Position numbers and translations under genes: made by a program
NCBI RefSeq assembly: GCF_963676485.1
Contig: NZ_OY781114.1
Coordinates: 3,364,501 to 3,428,500 of the forward strand
Reading direction: 5' to 3'
Length of the DNA: 64,000 nucleotides
Source of the DNA: an uncultured Cohaesibacter sp.
Lineage (GTDB): Bacteria > Pseudomonadota > Alphaproteobacteria > Rhizobiales > Cohaesibacteraceae
The notes under the pieces: generated by a model
Seen by the model: the letters and a program-made list of their open reading frames with translations, nothing else
What the model was told of the DNA's origin: nothing
Database searches by the model: none
Shown: positions 34,727 to 45,067 of the stretch, in pieces
Numbering within the stretch: position 1 is the stretch's first letter
Layout: every line of letters starts with the position of its first letter

Positions 34727-35470
34727 ATGAAAACACGATTGAGCGTGAATGTGAATGCAGTGGCAGTGTTGCGCAACAGGCGCGATCTGCCATGGCCCAG
34801 TGTCACAGGTCTGGCCCGGATTGCTCTGGAAACCGGAGCGAAGGGTATTACGGTCCATCCGCGCCCTGACGAACGTCATATTCGGGGGCAGGATGTTCGG
34901 GATCTGTCCGATATGATCCGTTCCGATTTCACCGGCAAGGAACTGTGCCTTGAAGGCTATCCGGATAATCGCTTTCTGGCATTGTGCGAGGAAGCGCGTC
35001 CGGATCAGGTTCTGTTCGTGCCCGATGATCCATCGCAGCAGACCTCTGATCATGGCTGGGATTTTGAAGCGAATGACGATCTGTTGCGCAGATCTGTCGC
35101 CGTCATCAAGAATTCGGGCATGAAGGTGTCGTTGTTTGTGAATCCGGAACCGGATCAGCCTGCCAAGGCCGCCGCAGTGGGTGCTGACCGTATCGAAGTC
35201 TATACCGGCCCTTATGGGGCTTGCTATGCAGATGAAGCTCTGGCAGCAACCCGGCTTGCCGAAGTGGCCGCCACAGCGCATGCGGCGAAGGAAGCCGGCC
35301 TTGGCGTGAATGCCGGTCACGACCTGACGCCGGAAAATCTTCCTGCTCTGATGAAGGAAGTGCCCTTCATCAGGGAAGTGTCCATTGGGCATGGCTTTAT
35401 CGCAGAGGCCCTGATCTATGGATTTGAAGAAACAGTTCGCCGCTTTCAACGGGCAATGGGCGAATTGTGA
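34727..35470 (+). CDS. pdxJ: PdxJ, pyridoxine 5'-phosphate synthase
   Basis: 247 residues. Closes the pyridoxine ring from aminoacetone phosphate and deoxyxylulose phosphate. Seen: LSVNVNAVAVLRN at the start (N-V-D/N substrate site), GITVHPRPDERHIR with the conserved HPRPDxRHI, FVPDDP, VSLFVNPEP, IEVYTGPYG, and VNAGHDLTPENL. ATG, on the strand of the ilv genes and between ilvN and ilvC. PLP is the cofactor of the branched-chain aminotransferase, which may be why it is here, but gaps of more than 130 bp on each side suggest a separate unit. Confidence 0.95.
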   Translation: MKTRLSVNVNAVAVLRNRRDLPWPSVTGLARIALETGAKGITVHPRPDERHIRGQDVRDLSDMIRSDFTGKELCLEGYPDNRFLALCEEARPDQVLFVPDDPSQQTSDHGWDFEANDDLLRRSVAVIKNSGMKVSLFVNPEPDQPAKAAAVGADRIEVYTGPYGACYADEALAATRLAEVAATAHAAKEAGLGVNAGHDLTPENLPALMKEVPFIREVSIGHGFIAEALIYGFEETVRRFQRAMGEL

Positions 35471-35598
35471 TCGGACTTTAGCAATCCAGCTCTATTAAGG
35501 AGCGACCAGTTCATATTTGGGCTTGACCTTCATCGAGACATCTTTTAGGCCGAGTTCAAATCTTTCGGTTTCGACCAAATATCAGGCTGTCCGGGTAA

Positions 35599-36654
<1,056 letters not shown>

Positions 36655-36680
36655 GCGTTCTTTTCTGATGTAAATTCTAC

Positions 36681-36713
36681 AAAAATCCCGGTCCTCGTGA
36701 TCGGGATTTTTCT
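36681..36713. terminator. Terminator after ilvC
   Basis: AAAAATCCCG and CGGGATTTTT around a 10-base loop, T run continuing. 26 bp after the ilvC stop. Confidence 0.92.
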
Positions 36714-36820
36714 TTATTCTTTATTTAGGCTTACCGCGCTTTGATGTTGGTGCGCCCATCGGGATAAGCCTATACTCTCAACCCTGTGCCCTTTTGTCAT
36801 CAAATCCGGAACAAGCCCTC

Positions 36821-37747
36821 ATGTCCAATGCCGAGCATCGCTATTTCACTCTTGATGTGTTCACCAAAGATTTGTTTGCGGGCAATCCGTTGGCAGTGGT
36901 GCTTGATAGCGATGATCTTTCTGATGATCAGATGCAGAAGATTGCCAGAGAATTCAATTTTTCCGAGACGGTGTTTGTCTGTACGCCCGAGAACAAGGCG
37001 CATAGCGCTTGCCTGCGGATCTTTACTCCGACTTGTGAGTTGCCTTTTGCCGGTCATCCTACGGTCGGAACGGCGGTGTTGCTCGGCCTCCTGCGCTTTC
37101 CTGATCTGGAGAGCGAGCAGAATTGCGTGATGCTGCTTGAGGAGAAGGTGGGGCGTATTCGTGCCAAGGTCAAACTGGATTCTGACGGAGTGGGCAAGGC
37201 TGTGTTCGAGGTGCCGCAACTCTCCAAACCCGTGGCGTCTGTTTCGTTGGGCTCGAAAGACGAAATTGCTGCTGCGCTGGGGTTGCATATCAAGGATATC
37301 GGTTTTGAGAATCACGTTCCAACGGCTTACTCGGCCGGCGTGCCCTTTGCCATGGTGCCGATTCGCGATCTTGAAGCCATGAAGCGGGCGCGGCCGGTGA
37401 TGCCAAGCTGGAGCTCAGCCTTTGGTGCGCACGAGCATAACGACGCCTATCTCTATACACGCGAAACCACCTGCCATGATTCCAGCTTTCACACGCGCAT
37501 GTTTGCCCCCGGAATGGGGATCGTGGAAGATCCTGCAACAGGATCTGCTGCCGCGGCTTTTGCCGGAGTGATTTGCCAATTCGACAAACCCGGCCAAGGC
37601 AACCATAAATATCGCATCGAGCAGGGGTTTGAAATGGAGCGACCGTCCATCATCGAATTGGCAATGGAGGTCGCCGAAGGACGCCTGACAAGTGAGACAA
37701 TAGGCGGGCGTGTGGTCCTTGTTTCTGAAGGAAAATTGTATATTTAA
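36821..37747 (+). CDS. PhzF-family protein
   Basis: 308 residues from ATG 36821; an in-frame TTG at 36794 would add 9. PhzF-like fold with DVFTKDLFAGNPLAVVLD at the start, the Glu-bearing FSETVFV, RIFTPTCELPFAGHPTVGTA, and the second-domain DPATGSAAAAFAGVI. Family members isomerise or epimerise; substrate here unknown. Right after it comes an Asp/Glu racemase-like gene on the same strand, so an amino-acid or dihydroxy-acid isomerase pair is possible (inference). No strong ribosome-binding site. Confidence 0.88.
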   Translation: MSNAEHRYFTLDVFTKDLFAGNPLAVVLDSDDLSDDQMQKIAREFNFSETVFVCTPENKAHSACLRIFTPTCELPFAGHPTVGTAVLLGLLRFPDLESEQNCVMLLEEKVGRIRAKVKLDSDGVGKAVFEVPQLSKPVASVSLGSKDEIAAALGLHIKDIGFENHVPTAYSAGVPFAMVPIRDLEAMKRARPVMPSWSSAFGAHEHNDAYLYTRETTCHDSSFHTRMFAPGMGIVEDPATGSAAAAFAGVICQFDKPGQGNHKYRIEQGFEMERPSIIELAMEVAEGRLTSETIGGRVVLVSEGKLYI

Positions 37748-37839
37748 CACTGGCGTTGGGTGAATTTTGGTCTTATTGTGCCACCAACAGGCCATCCGCT
37801 GACCTATTTGTTTCATCCAAGATTGTCCAGGCGACCCTA

Positions 37840-38511
37840 ATGTCTTTTTCTTTCCTACATAGCATCGAGAGTAACATTGCGCTTTTTTCCGAAGCGCTTG
37901 AAGGCACGAATCTGGTGCCTGAGCAGCATTTTGTGCGGAACGATTTGCTGCAGAAGGTGACCGAACTTGGCTATATCGATGCAGACATCGGAGCGGAAAT
38001 CGAGCGTGCTATTCTGGAGTGTGCTCGCGGGGTCGATCTGTTGCTTGTCACGTGTTCCACGCTGAGCCCGATCGCAGACCGGTTGATGGTTGAAGGGGCT
38101 CCGGTGCTCAGAACCGACCGCCTTTTGGCCGACGATGTGTTCAAGAAGGCCATGTCCAATCCGGGACGCAGCGATATCGCGATTCTGGTTACCGCGCCCT
38201 CGACCATGGAAGCGACGGGGGGGCTATTCAAAACCTGCCGTGATGTTCTTGGTGCAGAATCGATTGGTGTCGAAACCATTTTGCTGCCGGAAGTCTGGGA
38301 TATCTTTCTCGCCGGTGATCTGGAAGGCTATAAAAAGGCCTGTGTGACCGCGCTGGATACTTTCCTTGAGAATGATGACAAATACACCCATGTGGGCGTT
38401 GGTCAGGTGTCGATTGCTCCTTCTCTGGCCTATTGCCAGTCTCCGCGTGCCCAGAAAGTGATGTCCGCTTTGAGTGCGACGCGCGCCTATCTGCTTTCCC
38501 ATTATCGCTAA
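37840..38511 (+). CDS. Asp/Glu/hydantoin racemase-superfamily protein
   Basis: 223 residues from ATG 37840; the same frame opens upstream but no homology is seen there. Starts MSFSFLHSIESN, contains DLLLVTCSTLSPIAD with the expected first active Cys (T-C-S-T pattern), and VGQVSIAPSLAYC with a later Cys, though its spacing to known racemases is unclear. It may be an Asp/Glu-type racemase or a related decarboxylase. Follows the PhzF gene by 92 bp on the same strand. Ends before a strong terminator. Substrate unknown. Confidence 0.7.
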   Translation: MSFSFLHSIESNIALFSEALEGTNLVPEQHFVRNDLLQKVTELGYIDADIGAEIERAILECARGVDLLLVTCSTLSPIADRLMVEGAPVLRTDRLLADDVFKKAMSNPGRSDIAILVTAPSTMEATGGLFKTCRDVLGAESIGVETILLPEVWDIFLAGDLEGYKKACVTALDTFLENDDKYTHVGVGQVSIAPSLAYCQSPRAQKVMSALSATRAYLLSHYR

Positions 38512-38562
38512 GGTGGATGAAGAGCCGCGCCTTGGGCGTTTAGCCGCCAAATTCTGAATCTG

Positions 38563-38603
38563 AAAAAGGCACGGTGTCGGGATTGACCCCACCGTGCCTT
38601 TTT
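38563..38603. terminator. Two-way terminator between racemase-like gene and chemoreceptor
   Basis: AAAAAGGCACGGTG and CACCGTGCCTTTTT, perfect 9-bp stem plus A/T tracts, 13-base loop, between convergent genes. Confidence 0.92.
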
Positions 38604-38639
38604 GGTTTTCGCCCTGTCAGTTTTTTGCTCTTTTTGCTG

Positions 38640-40352
38640 TCAGGCCGCCTGAATGTCCTTGAGGAAGCTCTCGATACGCTCACGCAGCTGTCGCGCTTGT
38701 TCGGCGGCATTGCGTGAGGCTTCAAGAACATTCTCGGCTGACTGATGGGTATCGGCAACCGAACTGCTGACCGAAGCCATGCGCTCGCTTGCCTCAAGGG
38801 TGCCCTGAGAAGCCTGCTGCACATTGGAGCTGATTTCCTCGGTTGCTGCTCCTTGTTGTTCCACTGCGGCGGCGATGGAGTTTGTGTATTCATTCACCTC
38901 TGCCATGGTTTCCGAGATCTTGGAAATGGCTGCGACCGCTTCCTGAGACGAGCTCTGGATGCCGGAAATCTGGCTGGAGATCTCTTCTGTGGCTTTGGAC
39001 GTCTGGTTGGCCAGCTCCTTGACCTCTGCTGCAACAACAGCAAAGCCCTTACCTGCTTCTCCTGCGCGTGCTGCTTCGATGGTGGCGTTCAATGCCAACA
39101 GATTGGTCTGTTCGGCAACGGCTTGAATGAGGGTCACGACCTCGCCAATCTTCTGGGCGGCCATGTCGAGGCTCTCAACCTTCTCGTTGGTGGCTATCGA
39201 CTCGTTGGAGGCGAGGGATACAACGGACCTTGTTTTGCTCAATTGCTGTGAGATTTCGCCGATAGAAGCGGAGAGTTCCTCCGATGCTGATGCGACGGTT
39301 TGTGCATTGCTTGCAGCCTCGTTTGAAACAGAAGAAGCGCTGTTGGACTGCTCTGCGGTAGCTTCGGCGATTTCTGTCAGACGCTGAGCTGTCCCTTCCA
39401 TGGTTCTGGAGTTCTCTGAAACGGATTCCAGAATGGCCTGAATGTCATGGTCAAACGCCACCACGGTTTGCAGCATTTTCTGCTCATGCCGCTCCCGTTC
39501 CTTGTCGGTTTCCGCTTTATGATTCTCAAGCTCGAGGCGATGCACATTCTTGTCATTCAGCACAGCGACAGCTGCGGCCATATCTCCGATTTCGTCCTTG
39601 CGGGACTGATAGGGAATTTCCGAGATTTTCTCGTCATGCGAGATTGCTGCCAACAGGTTTGTCATGACGGGCAGAGGCTTCATCATGCGGCGGCTTGCGA
39701 AGAAGGCAAAGGCCACAATCAGGGCGCCGACGATGAGTGCCGAAATGAGAAGGCCCTGCAAAACGTCGCTCAAAATGGATTGAACGCGCTCTTTCTGGAT
39801 GCCGACATAGAGAATGCCGTTGACCCTGTTTGAGGGAGAAAAGATTGGTTGATAGAGCGTGTAATATGGAACGCCGAGAATAACGGCTTCGCCCATGAAG
39901 GTCTTGCCTTGCGTGACGACAGGATAAACAGCGCCATTCTTGCCCAAGGGAGTACCGATGGCTCTCTTGCCGTCGGGTTTCTTGATGTTTGTGGTCTTGC
40001 GCCAGAAGTCCTTGCTTTGTGCGTCCCATGCGAACAGGGTGGCTGTTTCGCCCGTGATGGAGCCGATGCGGTCAATCATGTCATGATTGGAGAATGCGGG
40101 GATGTCTTTCATGACAAGGCGACGAATCCCGCCTGACGCGTCTCTCGTGACGCTCACATCGGGAAGGCTGGTTTCGAATATTTGTGAAGCGACACGGATG
40201 CTGACTGATTGTTGCTGCAACACATCTGATTTGATTTTGTTGCTGATCGTCGACCAGGTCGCTGCTGCAAGCGCAATCATGCAGATCAGCACAGAGCCTA
40301 TGGTTAGAACTGTTACTTTTTGGGTTAGCTTCAGTTTCGAAAGAAGGTTCAT
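38640..40352 (-). CDS. Methyl-accepting chemotaxis protein with periplasmic Cache-like sensor
   Basis: 570 residues. TM1 about 13-35, a periplasmic domain of about 160 residues (Cache-type, includes TLFAWDAQ and [22 protein letters not shown]), TM2 about 196-217, HAMP about 218-275, and an MCP signalling domain with the hairpin tip [19 protein letters not shown] near 400-420. Methylatable Glu/Gln stretches flank the tip. No CheR/CheB-tethering pentapeptide at the end (ends IQAA). Ligand unknown. It stands alone, with no che genes next to it; the only other chemotaxis gene in the window is the CheZ-like gene at 53.8 kb. Confidence 0.94.
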   Translation of the reverse strand: MNLLSKLKLTQKVTVLTIGSVLICMIALAAATWSTISNKIKSDVLQQQSVSIRVASQIFETSLPDVSVTRDASGGIRRLVMKDIPAFSNHDMIDRIGSITGETATLFAWDAQSKDFWRKTTNIKKPDGKRAIGTPLGKNGAVYPVVTQGKTFMGEAVILGVPYYTLYQPIFSPSNRVNGILYVGIQKERVQSILSDVLQGLLISALIVGALIVAFAFFASRRMMKPLPVMTNLLAAISHDEKISEIPYQSRKDEIGDMAAAVAVLNDKNVHRLELENHKAETDKERERHEQKMLQTVVAFDHDIQAILESVSENSRTMEGTAQRLTEIAEATAEQSNSASSVSNEAASNAQTVASASEELSASIGEISQQLSKTRSVVSLASNESIATNEKVESLDMAAQKIGEVVTLIQAVAEQTNLLALNATIEAARAGEAGKGFAVVAAEVKELANQTSKATEEISSQISGIQSSSQEAVAAISKISETMAEVNEYTNSIAAAVEQQGAATEEISSNVQQASQGTLEASERMASVSSSVADTHQSAENVLEASRNAAEQARQLRERIESFLKDIQAA

Positions 40353-40735
40353 ATTTTTCGCCTTTCGAGTGTGCTTATTATTATTAAAAACTTTTGATAT
40401 ATATTTTCGGCTGGTTTGTTCTTGAACTGTATTTTTAAAAAGTTAACGAAAAATCATACACATATCCGCAATTTGTCAAGAACTGAGCAGAATGCATTCA
40501 ATTGACGAATGGTAATAATTCTAAGCAAATGGGGCGAGAATGTTGGTCGTGCTTGGCGTCTTTTGGCCGTTATAAAGAGAGAAAGGCAAAGTCTACCGCT
40601 GTTTGGCTAAGACCCTTTCTGCTCTATGTGTGTGAAATTTTCTCTTGTTTCGCCGCCTTTTATCGGTTACAGGTTTCATTATTGAATAGCAGAGTTGCAA
40701 AAACAGGCTCTGCGAATGCGTGAGAGAGATTTTCC
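40353..40735. other. Divergent intergenic region, chemoreceptor / leuA leader
   Basis: 383 bases, AT-rich next to the receptor (ATTATTATTAAAAAC). Holds both promoters, none clear to me. A short open frame at 40502-40723 has no start signal or homology and is not counted. Confidence 0.5.
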
Positions 40736-40843
40736 ATGTTCGCTCCTGAGAGCACAATTGGTCAGATCAAATTGGTTGAGCTATCCGCTCCCAGTGCTCT
40801 CGCTCGCCTAAATTCCGAACTACTCCTCCTTATCTGCCCCTGA
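40736..40843 (+). CDS. leuA leader peptide (attenuator)
   Basis: 35 residues from ATG 40736, with GAGAGAG ahead. Residues 29-33 are L-L-L-L-I encoded by CTA CTC CTC CTT ATC, and it holds nine or so Leu in all, including earlier L at 13, 16, 22 and 25. Four Leu codons in a row just before the stop, 144 bp ahead of leuA, is the hallmark of Leu-sensing leader peptides. No homology beyond that is expected. The overall layout differs from the ilv leader in that no classic T-run terminator follows. Confidence 0.8.
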   Translation: MFAPESTIGQIKLVELSAPSALARLNSELLLLICP

Positions 40844-40987
40844 ACATCGACAGGCGCTGATCTCATTCGGCGGCGGATCTTCAGGGGATATCAAACTTCA
40901 AGGCAGCAGGAAATTTTCCCGCCGCTTGTTGGCTTTGCATGTGAACAGCCCCATGCGCCGCAGCGGCAAAAAAGCAGGATGAGTTCT
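40844..40987 (+). promoter_or_regulatory. leuA attenuator region with alternative pairings
   Basis: GCGGCGG (40870-40876) can pair with CCGCCGC (40919-40925). The same segment, as GCCGC (40921-40925), can pair instead with GCGGC (40963-40967), which sits next to the leuA ribosome-binding site. A ribosome stalled on the Leu codons would cover neither but would change the spacing. No intrinsic terminator with a T run is visible, so control could act on translation or through Rho. This is a model, not a demonstration. Confidence 0.5.
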
Positions 40988-42535
40988 ATGAATAATGATA
41001 TTGTAATCTTTGATACGACCTTGCGTGATGGTGAACAGTCTCCCGGAGCGTCCATGACGCTGGAAGAAAAGTTGCAAGTTGCGCAGGTTCTGGATGAATT
41101 GGGTGTCGATGTGATCGAAGCCGGGTTCCCGATTGCATCCAATGGTGACTTCGAAGCCGTGAGCGAGATTGCCAAGGTGGTCAAGAATGCGACGGTTTGC
41201 GGCTTGGCTCGTGCAGGAGCCAAGGATATAGACCGGGCAGGGGAAGCCATCAGGCACGCTGAAAAGCGCCGTATTCATACCTTCATTTCCACGAGCCCCG
41301 TGCATATGAAATACAAGCTGCAGATGGAGCCGGACCGGGTTTATGAGAAGGTGATCGAATCCGTCACGCGCGCCCGCAACTGGACCGATGATGTGGAATG
41401 GTCTGCAGAAGATGGCACCCGTACCGAATTTGACTTCTTGTGCAAATGCGTGGAAGCGGCGATCAATGCCGGTGCGACCACGATCAACATTCCCGATACG
41501 GTTGGCTACACGACACCTCTGGAAATCGCTGATTTGTTCAAGCGGGTCATCGAGACTGTTCCGAACGCGGATAAGGCGATCTTCTCGACACATTGCCACA
41601 ATGATCTGGGCATGGCTGTGGCCAACTCGCTGGCAGCGGTGCGTGGCGGTGCGCGTCAGATCGAATGCACGATTAACGGCTTGGGCGAACGCGCAGGCAA
41701 CGCGGCGCTGGAAGAAGTCATTATGGCCATCCGCACGCGCAATGACGTGTTTGCATACAATACCGGCATCAATACCAAGCTGCTGACCCGAGCGTCCAAG
41801 CTGGTGTCCGCCGTTTCGGCCTTCCCGGTCCAGTATAACAAGGCAATTGTCGGCAAAAATGCCTTTGCGCACGAATCCGGTATCCATCAGGACGGCATGC
41901 TGAAAAATGCCGAGACTTACGAAATCATGAAGCCGGAAGATGTGGGCGTTGGCGGTACCGATCTGGTCATGGGCAAGCATTCCGGCCGTCATGCCTTCAA
42001 GCAGAAGCTGGATCAATTGGGCTATAATCTGGGTGAAAATGCCTTCCAGGATGCCTTCAACCGATTCAAGGATCTGGCCGACAAGAAGAAAAACATTTTT
42101 GATGAAGATATCGAAGCTCTGGTGGATGATGAAGTCGGCGCCGCTTCCGACAAGATCAAGGTGATTGCGATGACCGTGATCGCAGGCACCAGTGGCGTTC
42201 AGAAGGCCATTGTGACGCTGGATATAGATGGAACGCATGTGACCAAGGAAGCGACCGGTGACGGTCCTGTTGATGCCATCTTCAACGCCATCAAGCAGAT
42301 GATCGAGCATAAGGCTCACCTGATGCTGTATCAAGTGAGTGCCGTGACTGCTGGAACGGATGCGCAGGCCGAGGTGTCCTGCCGTCTGCGCGAGGGGGAT
42401 CATACGGTGACGGGCCGGTCTGCCGATACCGACACCATGGTCTCTTCTGCCAAGGCCTATGTTTCCGCACTCAACAAGCTGATCGTGCGTCGGGAGAAGG
42501 AAATCCACAACGCCCAGACGAGCGCTGCAGAATAA
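40988..42535 (+). CDS. leuA: LeuA, 2-isopropylmalate synthase
   Basis: 515 residues from ATG 40988, which has AGGA 8 bp ahead; the ATG at 40979 overlaps that site. First committed step of leucine synthesis: acetyl-CoA plus 2-ketoisovalerate. DTTLRDGEQSPG at the start, FSTHCHNDLGMAVANSL with metal-binding His pair, GLGERAGNAALEE, and the LeuA dimer/allosteric domain in the last 130 residues (ending in the pattern TGRSADTDTMVSSAKAYVSALN). Length is that of the short LeuA. Ends before a strong terminator. Confidence 0.96.
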   Translation: MNNDIVIFDTTLRDGEQSPGASMTLEEKLQVAQVLDELGVDVIEAGFPIASNGDFEAVSEIAKVVKNATVCGLARAGAKDIDRAGEAIRHAEKRRIHTFISTSPVHMKYKLQMEPDRVYEKVIESVTRARNWTDDVEWSAEDGTRTEFDFLCKCVEAAINAGATTINIPDTVGYTTPLEIADLFKRVIETVPNADKAIFSTHCHNDLGMAVANSLAAVRGGARQIECTINGLGERAGNAALEEVIMAIRTRNDVFAYNTGINTKLLTRASKLVSAVSAFPVQYNKAIVGKNAFAHESGIHQDGMLKNAETYEIMKPEDVGVGGTDLVMGKHSGRHAFKQKLDQLGYNLGENAFQDAFNRFKDLADKKKNIFDEDIEALVDDEVGAASDKIKVIAMTVIAGTSGVQKAIVTLDIDGTHVTKEATGDGPVDAIFNAIKQMIEHKAHLMLYQVSAVTAGTDAQAEVSCRLREGDHTVTGRSADTDTMVSSAKAYVSALNKLIVRREKEIHNAQTSAAE

Positions 42536-42562
42536 TCGATCCGTCAATTCATTGGCATTTCA

Positions 42563-42594
42563 GGAGGGTAGACAGGGTCTGCCCTCCTTTTTTA
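42563..42594 (+). terminator. Terminator after leuA
   Basis: GGAGGG-t-AGAC-agg-GTCT-g-CCCTCC and seven T. 28 bp after the stop. Confidence 0.93.
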
Positions 42595-42645
42595 TACTTG
42601 GCTTCCCTCCTGGTTGTATAACCCCACTTTGAGAAAGTATTTGCC

Positions 42646-43203
42646 TTGATTGAGAAGAATTTTGAAGGATCCGTTGTCGCCGTCAGTCTGGACAACGCGC
42701 ATGCATTTTCCAAGAACCTGAAATCAGCCATTCGATTGCTTGAAGGGCTTGGCGTTGAAGGGGATGCGCATATGGGGGAGTTGGTTCAGCATCGTTCCCG
42801 AGTACGCGCCAATCCAAATCAGCCCAATTTGCGGCAGGTGCATCTCATTCATCAGGAACTGTTCGAAGAAGTCGCCAGCAAGGGATTTACCGTGGCTCCT
42901 GCTGATATGGGGGAGAATATCACGACATGCGGTATTGATCTGCTCTCCCTGCCAACAGGCGCGGTGCTTCACATCGGGGAAGATGCCGAAGTTGAAATCA
43001 CAGGGCTGAGAAATCCCTGTTCCCAGATTGAAAATTGGCAACCGGGGCTGCTCAAGGAGCTCGTTTTCAAGGATGATGAGGGCAATCTGGTGCGCAAGGC
43101 TGGCGTGATGGGTATTGTGCGCAAAGGCGGCTTGGTCAAGCCTGATGACAGGATCACGACGACCTTGCCCGAAGAGCCATGGCAAAAGCTGGAGCGGGTC
43201 TGA
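42646..43203 (+). CDS. MOSC-domain protein
   Basis: 185 residues. MOSC fold with GVEGDAHMG near 36 and the conserved Cys in GLRNPCSQIENW near 124, which binds sulfur or the Mo cofactor in relatives. Single-domain MOSC proteins of this size (YiiM/YuaD-like) reduce N-hydroxylated compounds or carry sulfur; substrate unknown here. Start is TTG (42646) with GAGAAAG ahead; no ATG lies earlier in frame and the next Met would lose the first strand. Converges on the DUF123 gene. Confidence 0.85.
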   Translation: MIEKNFEGSVVAVSLDNAHAFSKNLKSAIRLLEGLGVEGDAHMGELVQHRSRVRANPNQPNLRQVHLIHQELFEEVASKGFTVAPADMGENITTCGIDLLSLPTGAVLHIGEDAEVEITGLRNPCSQIENWQPGLLKELVFKDDEGNLVRKAGVMGIVRKGGLVKPDDRITTTLPEEPWQKLERV

Positions 43204-43241
43204 CTTCTAAGACTTGGTTTTGGTGAGCCAGTTGCTTTGTT

Positions 43242-43706
43242 CTAGCTGATCGGGCTCATAAAGAGGTGGCTCTGACATTGGGCGCAGTCAGAGCTGCCGA
43301 AGCCGGGTTCAGGAATGGAAAAAGCATCCTGCTGTTCGAGATGGGCCGCCAGAGCGCATTCGGAGCCATCCAGCCACGCCCAGACATGCAGAGAGCTGGC
43401 GCGGATCGTCAGTTGATCGACGTGCCAGCGCACGGATTTTTCCTTTGCCAGATGGCGAGCCAGGCGTGCGCGCAGCCCGCCGGGGCCATGGGCACTGCCT
43501 GCATAACAATAAAGCCCCGGTGGCAGGATGGCCGGGGTAGGGCGCAGGATCTTCGTGCGGCGGGGCAGGATCATGGCCACAATATAGACCCCGCCTGCCT
43601 TGGGGCATTTTCCCAGCGATCGCCGGTTGCCTTTGAAAACAGGCTCCGGCAAAGCTGCGAGCGCAGCAGCGAGAGGCTTATGGGCAAGGATATGGCTTTG
43701 TGGCAT
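43242..43706 (-). CDS. DUF123 (GIY-YIG-like) protein
   Basis: 154 residues. GLYCYAGSAHGPGGLRARLARHL fits DUF123, a GIY-YIG-related endonuclease-like domain. Two Cys in the SSDCAQCQSHLF stretch near the end and His in VRWHVDQL may bind metal. Role unknown. It starts 6 bp after the stop of the DMT transporter on the same strand, so the two are likely cotranscribed, but I see no functional tie. Confidence 0.8.
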   Translation of the reverse strand: MPQSHILAHKPLAAALAALPEPVFKGNRRSLGKCPKAGGVYIVAMILPRRTKILRPTPAILPPGLYCYAGSAHGPGGLRARLARHLAKEKSVRWHVDQLTIRASSLHVWAWLDGSECALAAHLEQQDAFSIPEPGFGSSDCAQCQSHLFMSPIS

Positions 43707-43712
43707 CGGGCT

Positions 43713-44663
43713 CTAGTATTTTGGTGGTTGCGGTTTGCGCTCTTTGCCCAGTTTGGCCTCTCGGCGCATGATGTAAAAGGTGGAAGCAAAGATGATGGCC
43801 GCACCAATCCATGTGTAAACATCGGGCCATTCATTGAACATGTACCAGCCAAGCATTGCTGAGAGAACAAGGCGAAGATAATCGAAAGGTGCCAGCGCGG
43901 TTGCCTCTGCCCGTTTGAAGGAATGCAGCGTCAGCCATTGCGCGCAGCTCGCCAATATGCCGATCAGTGCCATTAAGCCAAACTGGCTGAGCGACATGGG
44001 CTTCCAGTTGATCCATGCAAGCGGAATGAGGGCCAGTCCGATGACAATGGCCTGATAGGTCACAATGATGGTTGGCCTGTCATAGCGCAGATGAACGCGC
44101 ACGATGGTTTGGTTTGCGGCAACAAGGGCTGCGCCAGCCAGTGCGAGAAGCAGATTCTGGTCGATGCCGCCGATGCCCGCAGCGAGCAACTCGGAAGGGC
44201 GTGCGATGATGAGCACCCCGATGAAACCGACCACCAGTGCTCCGATACGGCGCATGCCGACCGCCTCTTTGAGAAATATTACGGCAAAAATGGTCAGAAA
44301 GAATGTCCGCGTGAAGCTCATTGTCGTAGCCGTTGCCAGTGGCAACTGAATGATCGCAGTAAAGCCCGCCAGAATGCTCAGATAGGTGAAGAAGGCACGC
44401 CAGAGGAACAGGCCCTTGCGATGGATCGACAAGTCACCATGCGCCGATTTCAGCATCGGCGGCAGCAGGAACACAATCATCCAGGCCTGCCGAATGACTA
44501 TGATCTGGCTGACATGTAGGTCCTGCCCGAGCTTTTTTACGATGCCTGCTTGCAGTGTGAAGCCGATCATGGCGATAAACATAACCAGAACGGCTTGCAA
44601 GAAGCTTGGCATGCCGTCAAAGGCTGTCAGGGCTTTGCTGATGCTGTTTTTTACGGACGTCAT
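43713..44663 (-). CDS. DMT-superfamily (EamA) transporter, copy 1
   Basis: 316 residues from ATG 44663; a TTG at 44711 would add 16. About ten membrane helices in two EamA halves (about 20-150 and 160-290). Drug/metabolite transporter; substrate unknown. The C-terminus carries a Lys/Arg-rich tail. Divergent from a second EamA transporter gene with 404 bp between starts, and related to it by fold and by the WRAFFTYLSIL / RRSAVGTAAMFCW region at the same place. Downstream it is followed at 6 bp by the DUF123 gene. Confidence 0.88.
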   Translation of the reverse strand: MTSVKNSISKALTAFDGMPSFLQAVLVMFIAMIGFTLQAGIVKKLGQDLHVSQIIVIRQAWMIVFLLPPMLKSAHGDLSIHRKGLFLWRAFFTYLSILAGFTAIIQLPLATATTMSFTRTFFLTIFAVIFLKEAVGMRRIGALVVGFIGVLIIARPSELLAAGIGGIDQNLLLALAGAALVAANQTIVRVHLRYDRPTIIVTYQAIVIGLALIPLAWINWKPMSLSQFGLMALIGILASCAQWLTLHSFKRAEATALAPFDYLRLVLSAMLGWYMFNEWPDVYTWIGAAIIFASTFYIMRREAKLGKERKPQPPKY

Positions 44664-45067
44664 TGAAGAGGAAACTCTATCTTGGCTGTCCAGACCGGGG
44701 GAGCGCGCCAATGCTCAAGATGCGTTTGGCTGAGTCCGGCTTTGGATGGAATTTGTTGAGTAGCACAACAATCCCATGCTGTAAATCTTCATGCATGAGC
44801 GATGCGTCTATTGTGAGGGAGGCCCGTTGGCCCGGTTCATTTCCGTGTGGCAAGTGTAAGGCACAGGAAAAGGCGGGTGTTCTTTGTTGTGGGAGAAACT
44901 CCAGTTTTCTCTTGATCTTTTTGGCAAGGCGTGGCGAGAATAAGCACCTTACCCTGCATTGCACAGCAGCCCTTTGTTTCCTTGTATCAGTTACCATCAA
45001 GCAGGTTTTTAAACGACCTGCTGGCCCATCATTTTGTTAGCTCTAACGTTAGTCGGGAAGATTATCT
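44664..45067. other. Divergent intergenic region between the two DMT transporter genes
   Basis: 404 bases. Next to the right-hand gene there is a cluster of inverted repeats (listed at 45000-45052). The rest shows no gene or obvious structure. Confidence 0.5.
45000..45052. promoter_or_regulatory. Operator-like inverted repeats upstream of DMT copy 2
   Basis: AGCAGGT-N9-ACCTGCT (45000-45022) and 20 bp on a perfect CTAACGTTAG palindrome (45043-45052) with an extra GTTAG just before it. They end 15 bp before the start codon of the transporter. A regulator site seems likely; no regulator gene is next to it. Confidence 0.45.

Noticed and set aside
40502-40723. 73-residue frame between the chemoreceptor and the leuA leader
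   Set aside because: TTG start, no ribosome-binding site, unlike any protein pattern, AT-rich surroundings.
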